From Streptomyces endocoffeicus (GTDB lineage Bacteria > Actinomycetota > Actinomycetes > Streptomycetales > Streptomycetaceae): DNA of 64,000 nucleotides. The position numbers and the translations under genes are program-made. The stretch covers positions 1 to 64,000 of the forward strand of contig NZ_JAERRG010000010.1 in NCBI RefSeq assembly GCF_016741935.1, given 5' to 3'. The first letter of the stretch is position 1; every line of letters begins with the position of its first letter. Positions 1 through 8,161 of the stretch are shown here, in pieces. The notes beneath the pieces are model-generated. The model had not been told where the DNA came from. It saw only the letters and a program-made list of their open reading frames with translations, and did not search any database.

Positions 1-36
1 CGCGCCGCTCGCGCCCGCGCGCCGCTCGCGCCCGCG
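1..36. repeat. 17-bp tandem duplication abutting a stop codon
   Basis: Two copies of a 17-bp GC-only unit (CGCGGGCGCGAGCGGCG, read on the minus strand) lie directly after the TAG of the oxidoreductase gene. The left end is cut by the window, so more copies may exist. This is one of several short tandem duplications at gene ends in this window. Confidence 0.7.
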
Positions 37-1593
37 CTACTGGGAGCCGCGCCAGTCCCCGCCCTCGACGATCAGCCCGGCCACCAGCGCGCCCGACATC
101 CCGGCGTGGGCGAGCCCGCCGCCCGGATGGGCCCAGCCGCCCGCCAGATACAGACCCGGTATCCGGGTGACATTGGCGGGCCGCAGAAACGCGCCGTCCG
201 CCCCGGCGAGCGCCGGTCCCGGAACGCCACCGCCCCGGGCGCCCGTCTCCGCCGCGGTGTCGGCGGGGGTGCGGACCTCATGCCACAGCAGCCGCTCCCG
301 CAGCTCCGGTATCGCGGCCTCGGCGGCCGTGATCAGCCGCTGGGCGTCCCGCTCCGCCGCCGCGCCGTCCGTCCAGTCCACCGGGCCGTGCGGGGCGACG
401 ACGGCGGTAAGGGTGACGGCCTCGTGCTCCTCGTCCGGGCGCACCGCGGGGTCGTCCGGGCGCAGCACGGTCACCGTGGGGCGGGGGCAGGGCTCGCGGA
501 GCCCCTGGCCGTCGCCGAAGACGGCGGCCAACTCCGCGTCGCGGTCCGGGGCGTGGACCACGGTGCGGTGCGCGGTGCCCTCGGGGCGGGCGCCGCGCAG
601 CGCCAGAAAGACGGTCAGCCGCCCCGGTGTGCCGCCGCCCGCGCCGGACTCCGGCCGCACATCCCCCTCCCGCCAGGGCCGCTGCCCGCCGAGCAGCGGG
701 GGCAGCAGCGCGGGGTCGATGCCGGAGACCACCGCGTCGGCCTCCGCGACGGTGCCGTCGGCCAGCTCCACACCCGCCGCACGGCCGTCCTTCTCCACGA
801 TGCCGGTGACCTCGGCCTCGAAGTGGAACTCCACTTTCCGCTGACGGCAGCGCTCATGGAGGGCATCGGCGAGCGCCCGCATCCCCCCGCGCACATACCA
901 GGCGCCGAACGTCTGCTCGACGTAGGGCAGCACGGTGGCCGAGGCGGGGGCGCAGCGCGGGTCCAGGCCGTGCGCCAGCGCATGGCTCTCCAGGAGGGCC
1001 ACGGCGCGCGGATCCCCCAGCTCACGGCAGGCCACCTCGGCGAGCGTGGGCGGCCCCGCGGCGCCGCCCCGGCGGAACAGGCCGCCGAACCGGCCGCGCC
1101 GCACGGGGGCGGCCGGATAGGGATCGCGGCCCAGGACGTGCCAGTCGGCGCGCAGCGGCTCCTCCAGGAGCGGTCTGCGGGTGGCGTCCCACACCTCGCG
1201 CGCCCGGTTGACCAGATCGCTCCAGCGCTCGCCCGCGCCCGCGCCGAAGGCGCCGTCCAGCGCCTGGAGGACCCCGGCCCGCGAGGCATTGGGCAGCCGG
1301 ACGTCCGTGCCGTCGGCGAAGAGGTGCCGGCTCGCCGGGTCGACCTGGACGAGCTCGACGCTCTGCTCCAGGGTCTGCTTGCCGGTCTTCACGAACAGAT
1401 CCCGGTGGACGGCGGGCAGCCGCAGCAGCCCCGGGCCCGTGTCGAAGCGGAAGCCGTCCCGCTCGAAGCGGCCGACCCCGCCGCCATGGGTGCGCCCGCG
1501 CTCGTACACCACCACCCGGTGGCCCGCCACGGCCAGCCGGGCGGCCGCCGCCATGGCGCCCATCCCGGAGCCGATCACCACAATCCGTGCCAT
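37..1593 (-). CDS. CrtI/phytoene-desaturase-like FAD-dependent oxidoreductase
   Basis: A protein of about 518 aa of the flavin amine-oxidase/phytoene-desaturase superfamily. The N-terminus has the dinucleotide-binding fold (VVIGSGMGAMAAAARLA, glycines at about residues 8-12) followed by the acidic ribose-binding end of beta-2 (VVYERG). The C-terminus has the typical FAD-closing segment (LYLAGGWAHPGGGLAHAGMSG). Members oxidise or isomerise polyenes and related hydrophobic substrates; the substrate here cannot be read. The ATG at 1593 is chosen because the beta strand starts at once; the upstream 13 codons add nothing. No carotenoid genes such as crtB or crtE are adjacent within the window, so a carotenoid role is only possible. 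Confidence 0.85.
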   Translation of the reverse strand: MARIVVIGSGMGAMAAAARLAVAGHRVVVYERGRTHGGGVGRFERDGFRFDTGPGLLRLPAVHRDLFVKTGKQTLEQSVELVQVDPASRHLFADGTDVRLPNASRAGVLQALDGAFGAGAGERWSDLVNRAREVWDATRRPLLEEPLRADWHVLGRDPYPAAPVRRGRFGGLFRRGGAAGPPTLAEVACRELGDPRAVALLESHALAHGLDPRCAPASATVLPYVEQTFGAWYVRGGMRALADALHERCRQRKVEFHFEAEVTGIVEKDGRAAGVELADGTVAEADAVVSGIDPALLPPLLGGQRPWREGDVRPESGAGGGTPGRLTVFLALRGARPEGTAHRTVVHAPDRDAELAAVFGDGQGLREPCPRPTVTVLRPDDPAVRPDEEHEAVTLTAVVAPHGPVDWTDGAAAERDAQRLITAAEAAIPELRERLLWHEVRTPADTAAETGARGGGVPGPALAGADGAFLRPANVTRIPGLYLAGGWAHPGGGLAHAGMSGALVAGLIVEGGDWRGSQ

Positions 1594-1656
1594 GACCGTG
1601 ACTTTATCCGCCCCCGCCGACAGCCGGGTCACCGTGCCTGGGGACGAACGCGCAGA

Positions 1657-1676
1657 GCTGAGTACGCGTACTCAGC
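1657..1676. promoter_or_regulatory. 20-bp perfect palindrome upstream of the oxidoreductase
   Basis: GCTGAGTACGCGTACTCAGC is self-complementary over its full 20 bp and sits about 65 bp upstream of the oxidoreductase start. Its size and position suit an operator for a dimeric regulator. The remainder of the 332-bp gap (1594-1925) holds only the terminator of the next operon and no credible gene. Confidence 0.5.
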
Positions 1677-1868
1677 CGGGGAGATGAGTAGCCGCGCGGA
1701 TGGGCCGCCACCTGCGCGGACGAGAGAGTGGAGCACACGGAAGGGCGCGCGCCGCACCGCCGGCACGGGGCGGCGGAACGGCGCGGGCCCGGACGAAAGG
1801 TGGGAGTCACCGGGAGTCTCCGGACCAGGAGCCTCCAACGGGGGAAGTACGGGGGAGTTACGGGGGGA

Positions 1869-1917
1869 GGCGCTGTTCCGGTCAGGTCGATGAAAGTCGA
1901 TCTGCCGGAACAGCGCC
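1869..1917 (-). terminator. Hairpin terminator of the ABC-YhgE-TetR operon
   Basis: GGCGCTGTTCCGG (1869-1881) pairs perfectly with CCGGAACAGCGCC (1905-1917), and the inner AGGTCGA/TCGATCT extends the stem with one mismatch around a six-base loop. It begins nine bases past the TetR stop. There is no U-tract, which is common for Streptomyces terminators. Confidence 0.7.
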
Positions 1918-1925
1918 TTCTGCTT

Positions 1926-2546
1926 TCACCCCGAGGCCACGGTCCCGCCCACGCGGCCCTGCAACAGCCGTGACAGCGCCGCGTGCACATCCTCCAGCGA
2001 CCGCTCCGGCTGATAGGACTGCCAGTCCAGCGCGGCCACCAGCACCATCCCGAACAGCGCCGAGGCCGTCAGCGGGATGTCGATGTCCTCGCTGAGTTCA
2101 TGCGCGGTCACCCCGGCCCGCAGCTCGGCCTCGATCACCGCTATGGCCCGCTGCCGGACCATCATCAAGGTGGACTGCCAGGCGCGGTTGGTGCGCCAGA
2201 GCTCGGCCACGTACAGCTGGGTCAGCGACGGATAGCGGGAGATGAAGTCCAGCCCGGCCCGGACCATGGCGTCCAGCGCGTCCACATGGCTGCCGCCGCG
2301 CTCGGCGTTCTCGTCGGCGGCGGTCTGGAGCGAGGCGGTCAGCAGCTCGACGCCGTGCTGCAGCAGCTCCTCGAAGAGCACGGTCTTGCTGGCGAAGTTG
2401 TAGTAGACCGTGCCCTTGGCCACCCCGGCCCGCTCGGCGATCTCGTCCACGGTGGTGGAGGAGAAGCCCTGTTCGGCGATGAGGGTGACCGCTGCCTCGA
2501 AGAGTTTCTGCCGGGTGGCCTGGCGGCGCGTGCTGCTGCTGTCCAT
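1926..2546 (-). CDS. TetR/AcrR-family transcriptional regulator
   Basis: A 206-aa protein with a textbook TetR N-terminal DNA-binding domain at residues 10-55, including FEAAVTLIAEQGFSSTTVDEIA and AGVAKGTVYYNFASK, followed by an all-helical ligand-binding and dimerisation region. A longer reading frame exists upstream, but the ATG at 2546 gives the normal family length. It lies 35 bp after the YhgE gene on the same strand, so it is probably the last gene of the ABC-YhgE-TetR operon. The near-perfect operator at 5501-5530 in front of that operon is the obvious site for autoregulation. The effector is unknown. Confidence 0.93.
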   Translation of the reverse strand: MDSSSTRRQATRQKLFEAAVTLIAEQGFSSTTVDEIAERAGVAKGTVYYNFASKTVLFEELLQHGVELLTASLQTAADENAERGGSHVDALDAMVRAGLDFISRYPSLTQLYVAELWRTNRAWQSTLMMVRQRAIAVIEAELRAGVTAHELSEDIDIPLTASALFGMVLVAALDWQSYQPERSLEDVHAALSRLLQGRVGGTVASG

Positions 2547-2581
2547 GGCGCCGATTCTGCCCGTTGTTGATGTTATCCCGC

Positions 2582-4666
2582 TCACAGGCTCAGCTCCGGG
2601 TGCAGCCGGTCCACCGTCCACACCTGCCGGCGCCGCGCCGACCACGCGGTGAGCGCCAGGGCGGCCGCGGTGAATCCGATGAGCACTCCGCAGGCCGACC
2701 ACACCGGCCCGAGCCCGCCGCCGGTGATGAGCCGGCGCAGCCCGTCCACCACGTAGGTCATCGGCAGGAAGGGGTGGATGGCGTTGAAGAAGCGCGGACT
2801 GGTCTGCACCGGATAGGTGCCGCCCGCCGAGGTCAGCTGGAGCATCAGCAGGGCCAGCACCAGGATCCGGCCGGCCGGTCCGAAGCGGGCGTTCAGCCAC
2901 TGCACGATCGCCGCGAAACAGGCCGTCACCAGCATCAGGAAGCCGAGCGTACCCGCGGCCCGCACCATCTCGAGGCCGATCGCCCAGTGCAACACCGCCA
3001 TCAGGGCCAGCGTCTGGAGCACACCGATCGCGGCGACCGGCAGCCAGCCCGCGAACGCGATCCGCCAGGAGGAGGCGCCCGCCGCCAGCGCGCGCCCGTT
3101 GAGCGGCTGGATCAGCATGTAGGCCACCATCGCGCCGACCCACAGGGAGAGCGGAATGAAGTACGGGGCGAACCCCGTGCCGTAGTTGGGCGCCTTGTGC
3201 AGAGCCTGGTTCACCAGCCGCACCGGATCCGACATCACCTCCGTACGGGCGTCCCGGTCCTGCTTGCCGTAGTCGGGGATCTTGGCCGCGCCGTCGTACA
3301 GACCGCCGGAGAGCTTCCCGGAGCCGTCCACGAGCCGGTACATCCCGCCGCCCAGGGTGTCCGCGCCGCCGCGCGCCTTACCGACGCCACTGTCGAGGTC
3401 GGACGCGCCGGTCTTGGCGGTGCTCAGCCCGGTGTGCAGGGTTCCGGCGCCCTTGGCGACCTTCTGCGCCCCGGAGTTGAGGGCGTTGATCTTCCGTACC
3501 GCGGTGTCGAGATCGGTGTCGAGGTGCGGGGCGGTGCGCGCGAGCCAGAGCGCCTGGTCGTGCAGATCGTCCAGATGGCCGCCGAGGGTGTCGAGTTGGC
3601 CGGTGTGGTCCTGGACCAGCTTGTTGACGTCCTCGGCCACATCGGCGGCGGTGCCGGCCGCCGCCACCGACTTCTTCAGCGCGGGGCAGTCCGGGTCGGT
3701 GGGCACCGCGCCCCCGCAGCGGGTCCGGTAGTCGGCGGCGAGGTCGTCGGACGCCTTACGGGCCTTGGTGGCCGCCGTGGAGGTCTTCTCGGGCAGGGTG
3801 TCGAGGTTGTCGGACGCCTTCTGGGAGGCGTCGGCGACCAGTTGGGAGATGTCCCCGATCTCCTTGCCGTGCTCCTTGAGGAACGGGCGGACCTTGGCCG
3901 CCACGCCGTTGACCTTGTCGGACAGGGACTGGGTGCCGTCGGCGACCCCGCCCGCGCCGGTCTCGAGCGTCCCGGAGCCCTTGTAGAGCGTGCCGAGCCC
4001 GGACTTCAGATCGCGGCTGCCCTCCTTGGCCTTGGCCAGGCCCTTGGCGAGGTCGTCCGCGCCCTTCTTGGCCTTGCCGATGCCCTTACCGAGCTTGTCG
4101 GCGCTCTTGGCGGCCTTCTCCGTCTCGCCGTGGATGTCGGCGAAGGAGATGAAGATGTTGTCGTAGAAGCCGCGGGACGCCTTGGTGGAGGCCGCGGCGC
4201 GCACCTCGGAGAAGACCGAGCGGGAGATCTGGCCGACGATGTAGTTGTTGGCGTCGTTGGTGCGCACCTTGAGGGCGCCGGTCTCCGGGGACTTGCCGGA
4301 GCTGGAGGCGATCCGGCGGCTGAAGTCCGGGGGGACGGTCAGCGAGAGGTAGTACGTGCCGTTCGCGACCCCCTTACGGGCCTCGGCGGCGCTCGTGGGG
4401 TGCCAGTCGAAGGTCTCGCTGTCGAGCAGCTTGCCGGTGATGTCGTCGCCCGCGGTGAGGTGCTCGCCCCGCACGGTGGCGCCGGTGTCCGAGTTGACGA
4501 GGGCGACCGGGATCTTGTTCAGCTTGCCGTACGGGTCCCAGAAGGACCACAGGTACAGCGCGCCGTAGAGCAGCGGCAGCAGGAGCAGGGCGGCGAGCGC
4601 CGCGCGCGGCAGCTTGCCTCTTCCGAACCGCTTCAGCTCAAGTGCGGCGAGTTTCGGCGAGCGCAT
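2582..4666 (-). CDS. YhgE/Pip-family membrane protein
   Basis: A 694-aa membrane protein. One N-terminal membrane segment (about residues 24-42, AALLLLPLLYGALYLWSFWD) is followed by the YhgE/Pip signature region (PVALVNSDTGA). Next comes a long extracytoplasmic segment of about 350 residues with recurring G-A-x-x-L-x-x-G motifs of predicted helical character. The C-terminus has about five or six membrane segments resembling ABC-2 permeases. The family includes the phage infection protein of Lactococcus and ESX-linked proteins; it is thought to act in export. It overlaps the upstream ATPase gene by 29 bp, implying translational coupling and a partnership with that subunit. Confidence 0.9.
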   Translation of the reverse strand: MRSPKLAALELKRFGRGKLPRAALAALLLLPLLYGALYLWSFWDPYGKLNKIPVALVNSDTGATVRGEHLTAGDDITGKLLDSETFDWHPTSAAEARKGVANGTYYLSLTVPPDFSRRIASSSGKSPETGALKVRTNDANNYIVGQISRSVFSEVRAAASTKASRGFYDNIFISFADIHGETEKAAKSADKLGKGIGKAKKGADDLAKGLAKAKEGSRDLKSGLGTLYKGSGTLETGAGGVADGTQSLSDKVNGVAAKVRPFLKEHGKEIGDISQLVADASQKASDNLDTLPEKTSTAATKARKASDDLAADYRTRCGGAVPTDPDCPALKKSVAAAGTAADVAEDVNKLVQDHTGQLDTLGGHLDDLHDQALWLARTAPHLDTDLDTAVRKINALNSGAQKVAKGAGTLHTGLSTAKTGASDLDSGVGKARGGADTLGGGMYRLVDGSGKLSGGLYDGAAKIPDYGKQDRDARTEVMSDPVRLVNQALHKAPNYGTGFAPYFIPLSLWVGAMVAYMLIQPLNGRALAAGASSWRIAFAGWLPVAAIGVLQTLALMAVLHWAIGLEMVRAAGTLGFLMLVTACFAAIVQWLNARFGPAGRILVLALLMLQLTSAGGTYPVQTSPRFFNAIHPFLPMTYVVDGLRRLITGGGLGPVWSACGVLIGFTAAALALTAWSARRRQVWTVDRLHPELSL

Positions 4667-5483
4667 CCGCCGCCCCTTCCTCGTTCTCGTCGTTCTCGTC
4701 GTGTCCGTGTCGGTCGGTGGCGGGCGCGTGGGCCTTCCGCGTCTCGTGGGCCTTCTCGCCGTTCCCGGCGGCGCTGGTGCGCGCGGTGCGGACCACGACC
4801 GCGCCGGGCGGGGCCTGGCTGCACACCGCGAGGACCGTGGTGCCGTCCTCCGCGATCTCCCGCAGCAGCGCCCAGGCGCACTCGCGGTCGGCGTCCGAGA
4901 GCTTCAGGTCGGCGTCGTCGACGGCCAGCAGCCGTGGCCGGGCGATGAGCCCGAGCGCGATCGACAGCCGCAGCGCCTCCAGCCGCTCCAGGTCCCGTAC
5001 GGCCGTACGCGGCCCCTTGGGCAGCGTGTCGAGGTCCAGCCCGGCGGACGTAAGGGCGGCGTCGATCGCGGCCCGGGACGCGGCGGCCCGATCCCGGCGC
5101 GGGCGCAGCAGCCCGCGCGGGGAGTCGGCGAACCGGCGCCGCAGCAGGGCCCGCTCGCGCAGATGCTCGGCGACCGTGAGCACCGGGTCCAGTTCGTTGA
5201 CGCCCGGCACCTGCGCGAGCGCGCTGATCCGGCGTATGCGCGCCATCTGTTGGGGCACTCGGAAGCCACCGACACCGCCGTGGCCCTCGGTGGGGCGCAT
5301 CCGGCCGGTGAGCGTGAGCAGCAGGGAGGTGCGGCCCGAGCCGGACGGGCCTTCGACGGCGATCAGCGCACCCGGATCGGCGGCGATGTCGGCACCGCGG
5401 AACGCCCAGCCGTGCGACCCCCTGACGCCGAGCCCCTCGGCCGTCACCGCCGCCCCGGTCCCCGCTTCTGGGGTGCCCCCCAC
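4638..5483 (-). CDS. Degenerate ABC-type ATP-binding protein
   Basis: A protein of about 281 aa with the overall order of an ABC nucleotide-binding domain but altered motifs. Walker A at residues 45-52 reads GPSGSGRT, with Arg for the invariant Lys. The LSGGQ signature is replaced by RLEALRLSIAL. Walker B reads LLAVDDAD, with Asp where the catalytic Glu should be. The H-loop position reads AVCSQ, with no His. GTG 5483 is preferred as start because AAGGAA lies seven bases upstream; earlier in-frame starts would place the operator inside the gene. It probably pairs with the adjacent YhgE protein, perhaps as a non-hydrolysing or regulatory subunit. Confidence 0.82.
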   Translation of the reverse strand: MGGTPEAGTGAAVTAEGLGVRGSHGWAFRGADIAADPGALIAVEGPSGSGRTSLLLTLTGRMRPTEGHGGVGGFRVPQQMARIRRISALAQVPGVNELDPVLTVAEHLRERALLRRRFADSPRGLLRPRRDRAAASRAAIDAALTSAGLDLDTLPKGPRTAVRDLERLEALRLSIALGLIARPRLLAVDDADLKLSDADRECAWALLREIAEDGTTVLAVCSQAPPGAVVVRTARTSAAGNGEKAHETRKAHAPATDRHGHDENDENEEGAADALAETRRT

Positions 5484-5500
5484 ACAGATCACTTCCTTGG

Positions 5501-5536
5501 GTTTTTGAACTGACTGGTCAGTGCAAAAACAGTATG
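5501..5536 (-). promoter_or_regulatory. TetR-type operator overlapping the ABC operon promoter
   Basis: A 30-bp inverted repeat is centred at 5515/5516. Inner arms ACTGAC (5509-5514) and GTCAGT (5517-5522) and outer arms GTTTTTG (5501-5507) and CAAAAAC (5524-5530) all pair perfectly; only one position per side and the two central bases break symmetry. On the minus strand a -10-like CATACT (5536-5531) abuts it, so the transcription start would fall inside the operator. The third gene of the operon encodes a TetR protein, the likely ligand-responsive repressor. Confidence 0.75.
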
Positions 5537-5675
5537 AGGCATGGCCGGGCGAGGCGCGGCGTCGGGGGTGTTCGCGCTGGTCAGGGCCGATTGTCAGTGG
5601 TGTGCCCCACGATGGCCCCATACGGCGGACGCTCTACCACACGAGCGGTCGCCACGCGACGACAGGAGGTTCGTC

Positions 5676-6206
5676 ATGGCCAGTACCGCCGCAGCGCGCC
5701 GGCACCGTGCCGCCGCCCCTGCCCCCTCGTTGACCGGTCCCGCGAGCGATGTTCACCCCGTGCTGCGCCGCGCGTCCGCCCCGCCCGCCGCCGCGGCCCT
5801 GCTCACCCAGGCCCATGAGGGCCTGGAGGAGGCCGCCGCGCTCGAGACCCCCAACGAGCGCTTTGCGACCGCGCATCTGGCCGCACTGCGCACGGCCGCC
5901 GCCGTGCTCGCCGTGCGCGGCCGCCCCGAGCCCACCCCGCGCCGCCGCGCCCGGATCCGCAGCGCCTGGGAGGTGCTGCCGGAGGTCGCTCCCGAACTGG
6001 CCGAGTGGAGCGCCCTGTTCGCCTCCGGCGCCGAGCGCCGGGCCCGCGCCGAGGCGGGGATACAGGGCGCCGCGAGCCCGCGGGACGCGGACGATCTGCT
6101 GCGCGCCACCGCGATGTTCCTGCGCCTGGTGGAGCGCATGCTGATGCTGCAGCCGGCCCTGCCCCACCAGAGGCCGGACGACGAGCCGGGCCCGCCGGGG
6201 GCCTGA
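5676..6206 (+). CDS. SAV_6107-type HEPN domain protein
   Basis: A 176-aa, Ala- and Arg-rich, mostly helical soluble protein. After a disordered N-terminus (residues 1-35) a helical bundle includes AAALLTQAHEGLEEAAALETPNERFATAHLAALRTAAAVLAVRG and later WSALFASGAERRARAE. This resembles the small Streptomyces family annotated as SAV_6107-like HEPN proteins, whose function is unknown. Some HEPN domains are RNases with an Rx4-6H motif; no clear Rx4-6H is visible here. ATG 5676 is chosen for its AGGAGG six bases upstream; an in-frame start 135 bp earlier lacks one. A methyltransferase gene follows. Confidence 0.75.
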   Translation: MASTAAARRHRAAAPAPSLTGPASDVHPVLRRASAPPAAAALLTQAHEGLEEAAALETPNERFATAHLAALRTAAAVLAVRGRPEPTPRRRARIRSAWEVLPEVAPELAEWSALFASGAERRARAEAGIQGAASPRDADDLLRATAMFLRLVERMLMLQPALPHQRPDDEPGPPGA

Positions 6207-6420
6207 GGAGCGGCCCGGTAACGAGGCGTGAGGGCGGCCCGGCACCCGCGCGGGGCCGTCCGGTGTCCGCGTGAGGGCGGCCCGGTGTCCGCGTGGGAGT
6301 GGCCCGGGGTCCGTGTGAGGGTGGCCGGTGTCCGCGCGGCAGCCGTCCCGTGTCCGCGTGGGAGTGGCCCGGTGTCCGCGCGGGGTGGTCCGATATCGCG
6401 TGGCGCCGGTCCTCCATGGG
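6203..6420. repeat. Degenerate ~25-bp tandem repeats after the HEPN gene
   Basis: From the stop codon of the HEPN gene onward, imperfect copies built around GGCCCGGTGTCCGCGTGGGAGT recur at roughly 18-28 bp spacing, about eight times. The 331-bp gap (6207-6537) otherwise shows only the methyltransferase ribosome site. The reading frames crossing it are low-complexity and do not look coding. Confidence 0.6.
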
Positions 6421-6537
6421 GCGGGCCGCCTCGGCGCGGGCCGCCCCACGGAGGCAATAGGCTGGGAGCGCCGACGTTCAGCAAGCCGTCGTCACCGCCT
6501 CCGGGCGTGGCGGCACCGCGCCGAGGAGCCACCCGCC

Positions 6538-7320
6538 GTGTCAGACCCGCAGCGCCCCCGTGCGTCCCTCCGTACCGCCGTGGTCTGGGAGGTCCTGAAA
6601 GACGCCCTGGAACGGCGGGCCAAGGCCACGGGCCGGGAGCCCGCCGCGGGCGAGGCCGTGCACGGCGCGCTGGACGTCCTTGACACCGGCGGCGGCAGCG
6701 GCAATTTCGCCGTTCCCGTGGCCCGCCTCGGCCATCGCGTCACCGTGGTCGACCCGAGTCCGAACGCGCTGTTCGCGCTGGAGCGGCGGGCCGCCGAGGC
6801 CGGGGTCGCCGAGCGGGTGCGCGGGGTCCAGGGCGATGCCCACGGGCTGTTCGAGGTGGTCGAGCGGGGCGGTTACGACGTGGTGCTCTGCCACGGCGTG
6901 CTGGAGTACGTGGACGACCCCGTCGAGGGCCTGCGGAACGCGGCGGCGGCCCTCCGCCCCGCCGGGACCCTCAGCGTGCTCGCCGCAGGCCTGGGCGGCG
7001 CCGTGCTGGCCCGCGCCCTGGCCGGTCACTTCACCGAGGCTCGGCAAGCGCTTACCGATCCCGAGGGCCGCTGGGGCTCCGGGGACCCGGTGCCGCGCCG
7101 TTTCACCGAGGACCAGCTGTCCGGTCTGGTGCGCGCGGCCGGTCTGGAGATCGCCGCGGTGCACGGGGTGCGGGTCTTCGCCGATCTTGTCCCCGGAGTG
7201 CTCGTGGACACCGAGCCCGGGGCGCTGGACGCCCTGTTGCAGCTGGAGGAGGCCGCCGCCGAGCTGCCCGCCTTCCGCTCCGTCGCCACTCAGCTGCACG
7301 TCCTCGCCGAGCGGGACTAG
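6538..7320 (+). CDS. Class I SAM-dependent methyltransferase
   Basis: A 260-aa protein with the Rossmann-type SAM-binding fold. Motif I is ALDVLDTGGGSGNFAVPVA at about residues 44-62, the acidic end of beta-2 is VTVVDPSPNAL, and the motif IV region is YDVVLCHGVLEYVDDP, followed by LRPAGTLSVLAAG. The DTGGGSG form of motif I and the LEYV segment resemble the CmoA/BioC/SmtA-like group of small-molecule or tRNA-modifying enzymes; the substrate cannot be assigned. The GTG start at 6538 has GAGGAG ten bases upstream. It stands alone between the HEPN gene and a DUF3040 gene, in the same orientation. Confidence 0.88.
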   Translation: MSDPQRPRASLRTAVVWEVLKDALERRAKATGREPAAGEAVHGALDVLDTGGGSGNFAVPVARLGHRVTVVDPSPNALFALERRAAEAGVAERVRGVQGDAHGLFEVVERGGYDVVLCHGVLEYVDDPVEGLRNAAAALRPAGTLSVLAAGLGGAVLARALAGHFTEARQALTDPEGRWGSGDPVPRRFTEDQLSGLVRAAGLEIAAVHGVRVFADLVPGVLVDTEPGALDALLQLEEAAAELPAFRSVATQLHVLAERD

Positions 7321-7591
7321 AGCGCTGCTCCCGCCCCGCCCGACGACGGGCGGCGCAGGTGGAGTCGGCCACAGGAGACCCGCTCGGACGCCCGGCGCCG
7401 TATGATCGGGGTACACCGTCCGGCATGGCCAATCGGCGGGAGGGGAATGGACGTCTCAGCGTCAACTTTCGCCACGCCCGAAGGGGTGGGCGAATTGGCG
7501 TTGAGGGGCGGGTTTCACGGGGGCGATTCCCTGCCTATCCTGAAAGGGTCGCACCCGGTCGCCCCCCGCGACCGACGAGTAGGAGGACTCC

Positions 7592-7984
7592 GTGCCGCTC
7601 TCGGAGCACGAGCAGCGCATGCTCGAGCAAATGGAGCGAGCGCTGTACGCCGAAGATCCCAAGTTCGCGACAGCGCTTGAGGGAAGCGGCCTGCGAACGT
7701 ACACCCGGCGACGGGTCTACCAGGCGGTCGCGGGTTTTCTGGTGGGTATCGCACTCCTCATGGTCGGGGTGATCGTTCCCCAGATCTGGATCAGCGTGGT
7801 GGGCTTCCTGATCATGCTGGGATGCGCGGTGCTCGCGGTGACCGGTTGGCGCAAGGCTCCCAAACCCGGCGAGGCACAGGGTGGCGGCGGGGCGGCTCCC
7901 CGCCGTCAGGGCCGTCAGCGCCGCTCGATGATGACACGCATCGAGGAGCGGTGGCAGCGGCGCCGTGATGAGCAGGGCCACTGA
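7592..7984 (+). CDS. DUF3040 small membrane protein
   Basis: A 130-aa protein with the DUF3040 hallmark N-terminus (PLSEHEQRMLEQMERALYAED), then a basic stretch (YTRRRVYQ) and two adjacent hydrophobic helices at about residues 50-90 (GFLVGIALLMVGVIVPQIW and VVGFLIMLGCAVLAVTGW). The C-terminal tail is basic and probably cytoplasmic. The family is confined to Actinobacteria and its function is unknown. The GTG start has AGGAGG at a good distance. A strong terminator follows immediately. Confidence 0.9.
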   Translation: MPLSEHEQRMLEQMERALYAEDPKFATALEGSGLRTYTRRRVYQAVAGFLVGIALLMVGVIVPQIWISVVGFLIMLGCAVLAVTGWRKAPKPGEAQGGGGAAPRRQGRQRRSMMTRIEERWQRRRDEQGH

Positions 7985-8009
7985 GAATTCACGACTGAGA
8001 ATTCACGGA
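7982..8009. repeat. 14-bp tandem duplication containing the stop codon
   Basis: TGAGAATTCACGAC is followed directly by TGAGAATTCACGGA, and the first TGA is the stop of the DUF3040 gene. The duplication therefore copies the stop codon. Confidence 0.8.
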
Positions 8010-8016
8010 TGAGCGG

Positions 8017-8052
8017 TTGAGGGGCGGTCGCCGACTGGCGACCGCCCCTCAA
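8017..8052 (+). terminator. Intrinsic terminator after DUF3040 gene
   Basis: A perfect 16-bp stem (TTGAGGGGCGGTCGCC at 8017-8032 with GGCGACCGCCCCTCAA at 8037-8052) closes a four-base GACT loop. A short T run (8064-8067) follows. Confidence 0.9.
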
Positions 8053-8101
8053 ACGTGCGGTGTGCTTTTACGGGGCGTTTTCGTGGTGCGTTTCCGCCCA
8101 C

Positions 8102-8136
8102 GGCTGAGCCCCCTCGCCATGCGCGAGGGCTCAGCC
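8102..8136 (-). terminator. Terminator of the MoxR-DUF58-transglutaminase operon
   Basis: GGCTGAGCCCCCTCGC (8102-8117) pairs with GCGAGGGCTCAGCC (8123-8136) with a two-base bulge. It lies 26 bp beyond the stop of the minus-strand transglutaminase gene and back-to-back with the plus-strand terminator, separating the convergent units. Confidence 0.75.
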
Positions 8137-8161
8137 ACAGGCGCTCAGGGCCGCCCGGGGA

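Noticed and set aside
106..1893. 595-codon plus-strand frame over the oxidoreductase
   Set aside because: Low-complexity translation; the minus strand encodes a clear FAD enzyme.
2564..4948. 794-codon plus-strand frame over the YhgE gene
   Set aside because: Arg/Gly/Val-rich translation without recognisable domains, opposite a well-supported gene.
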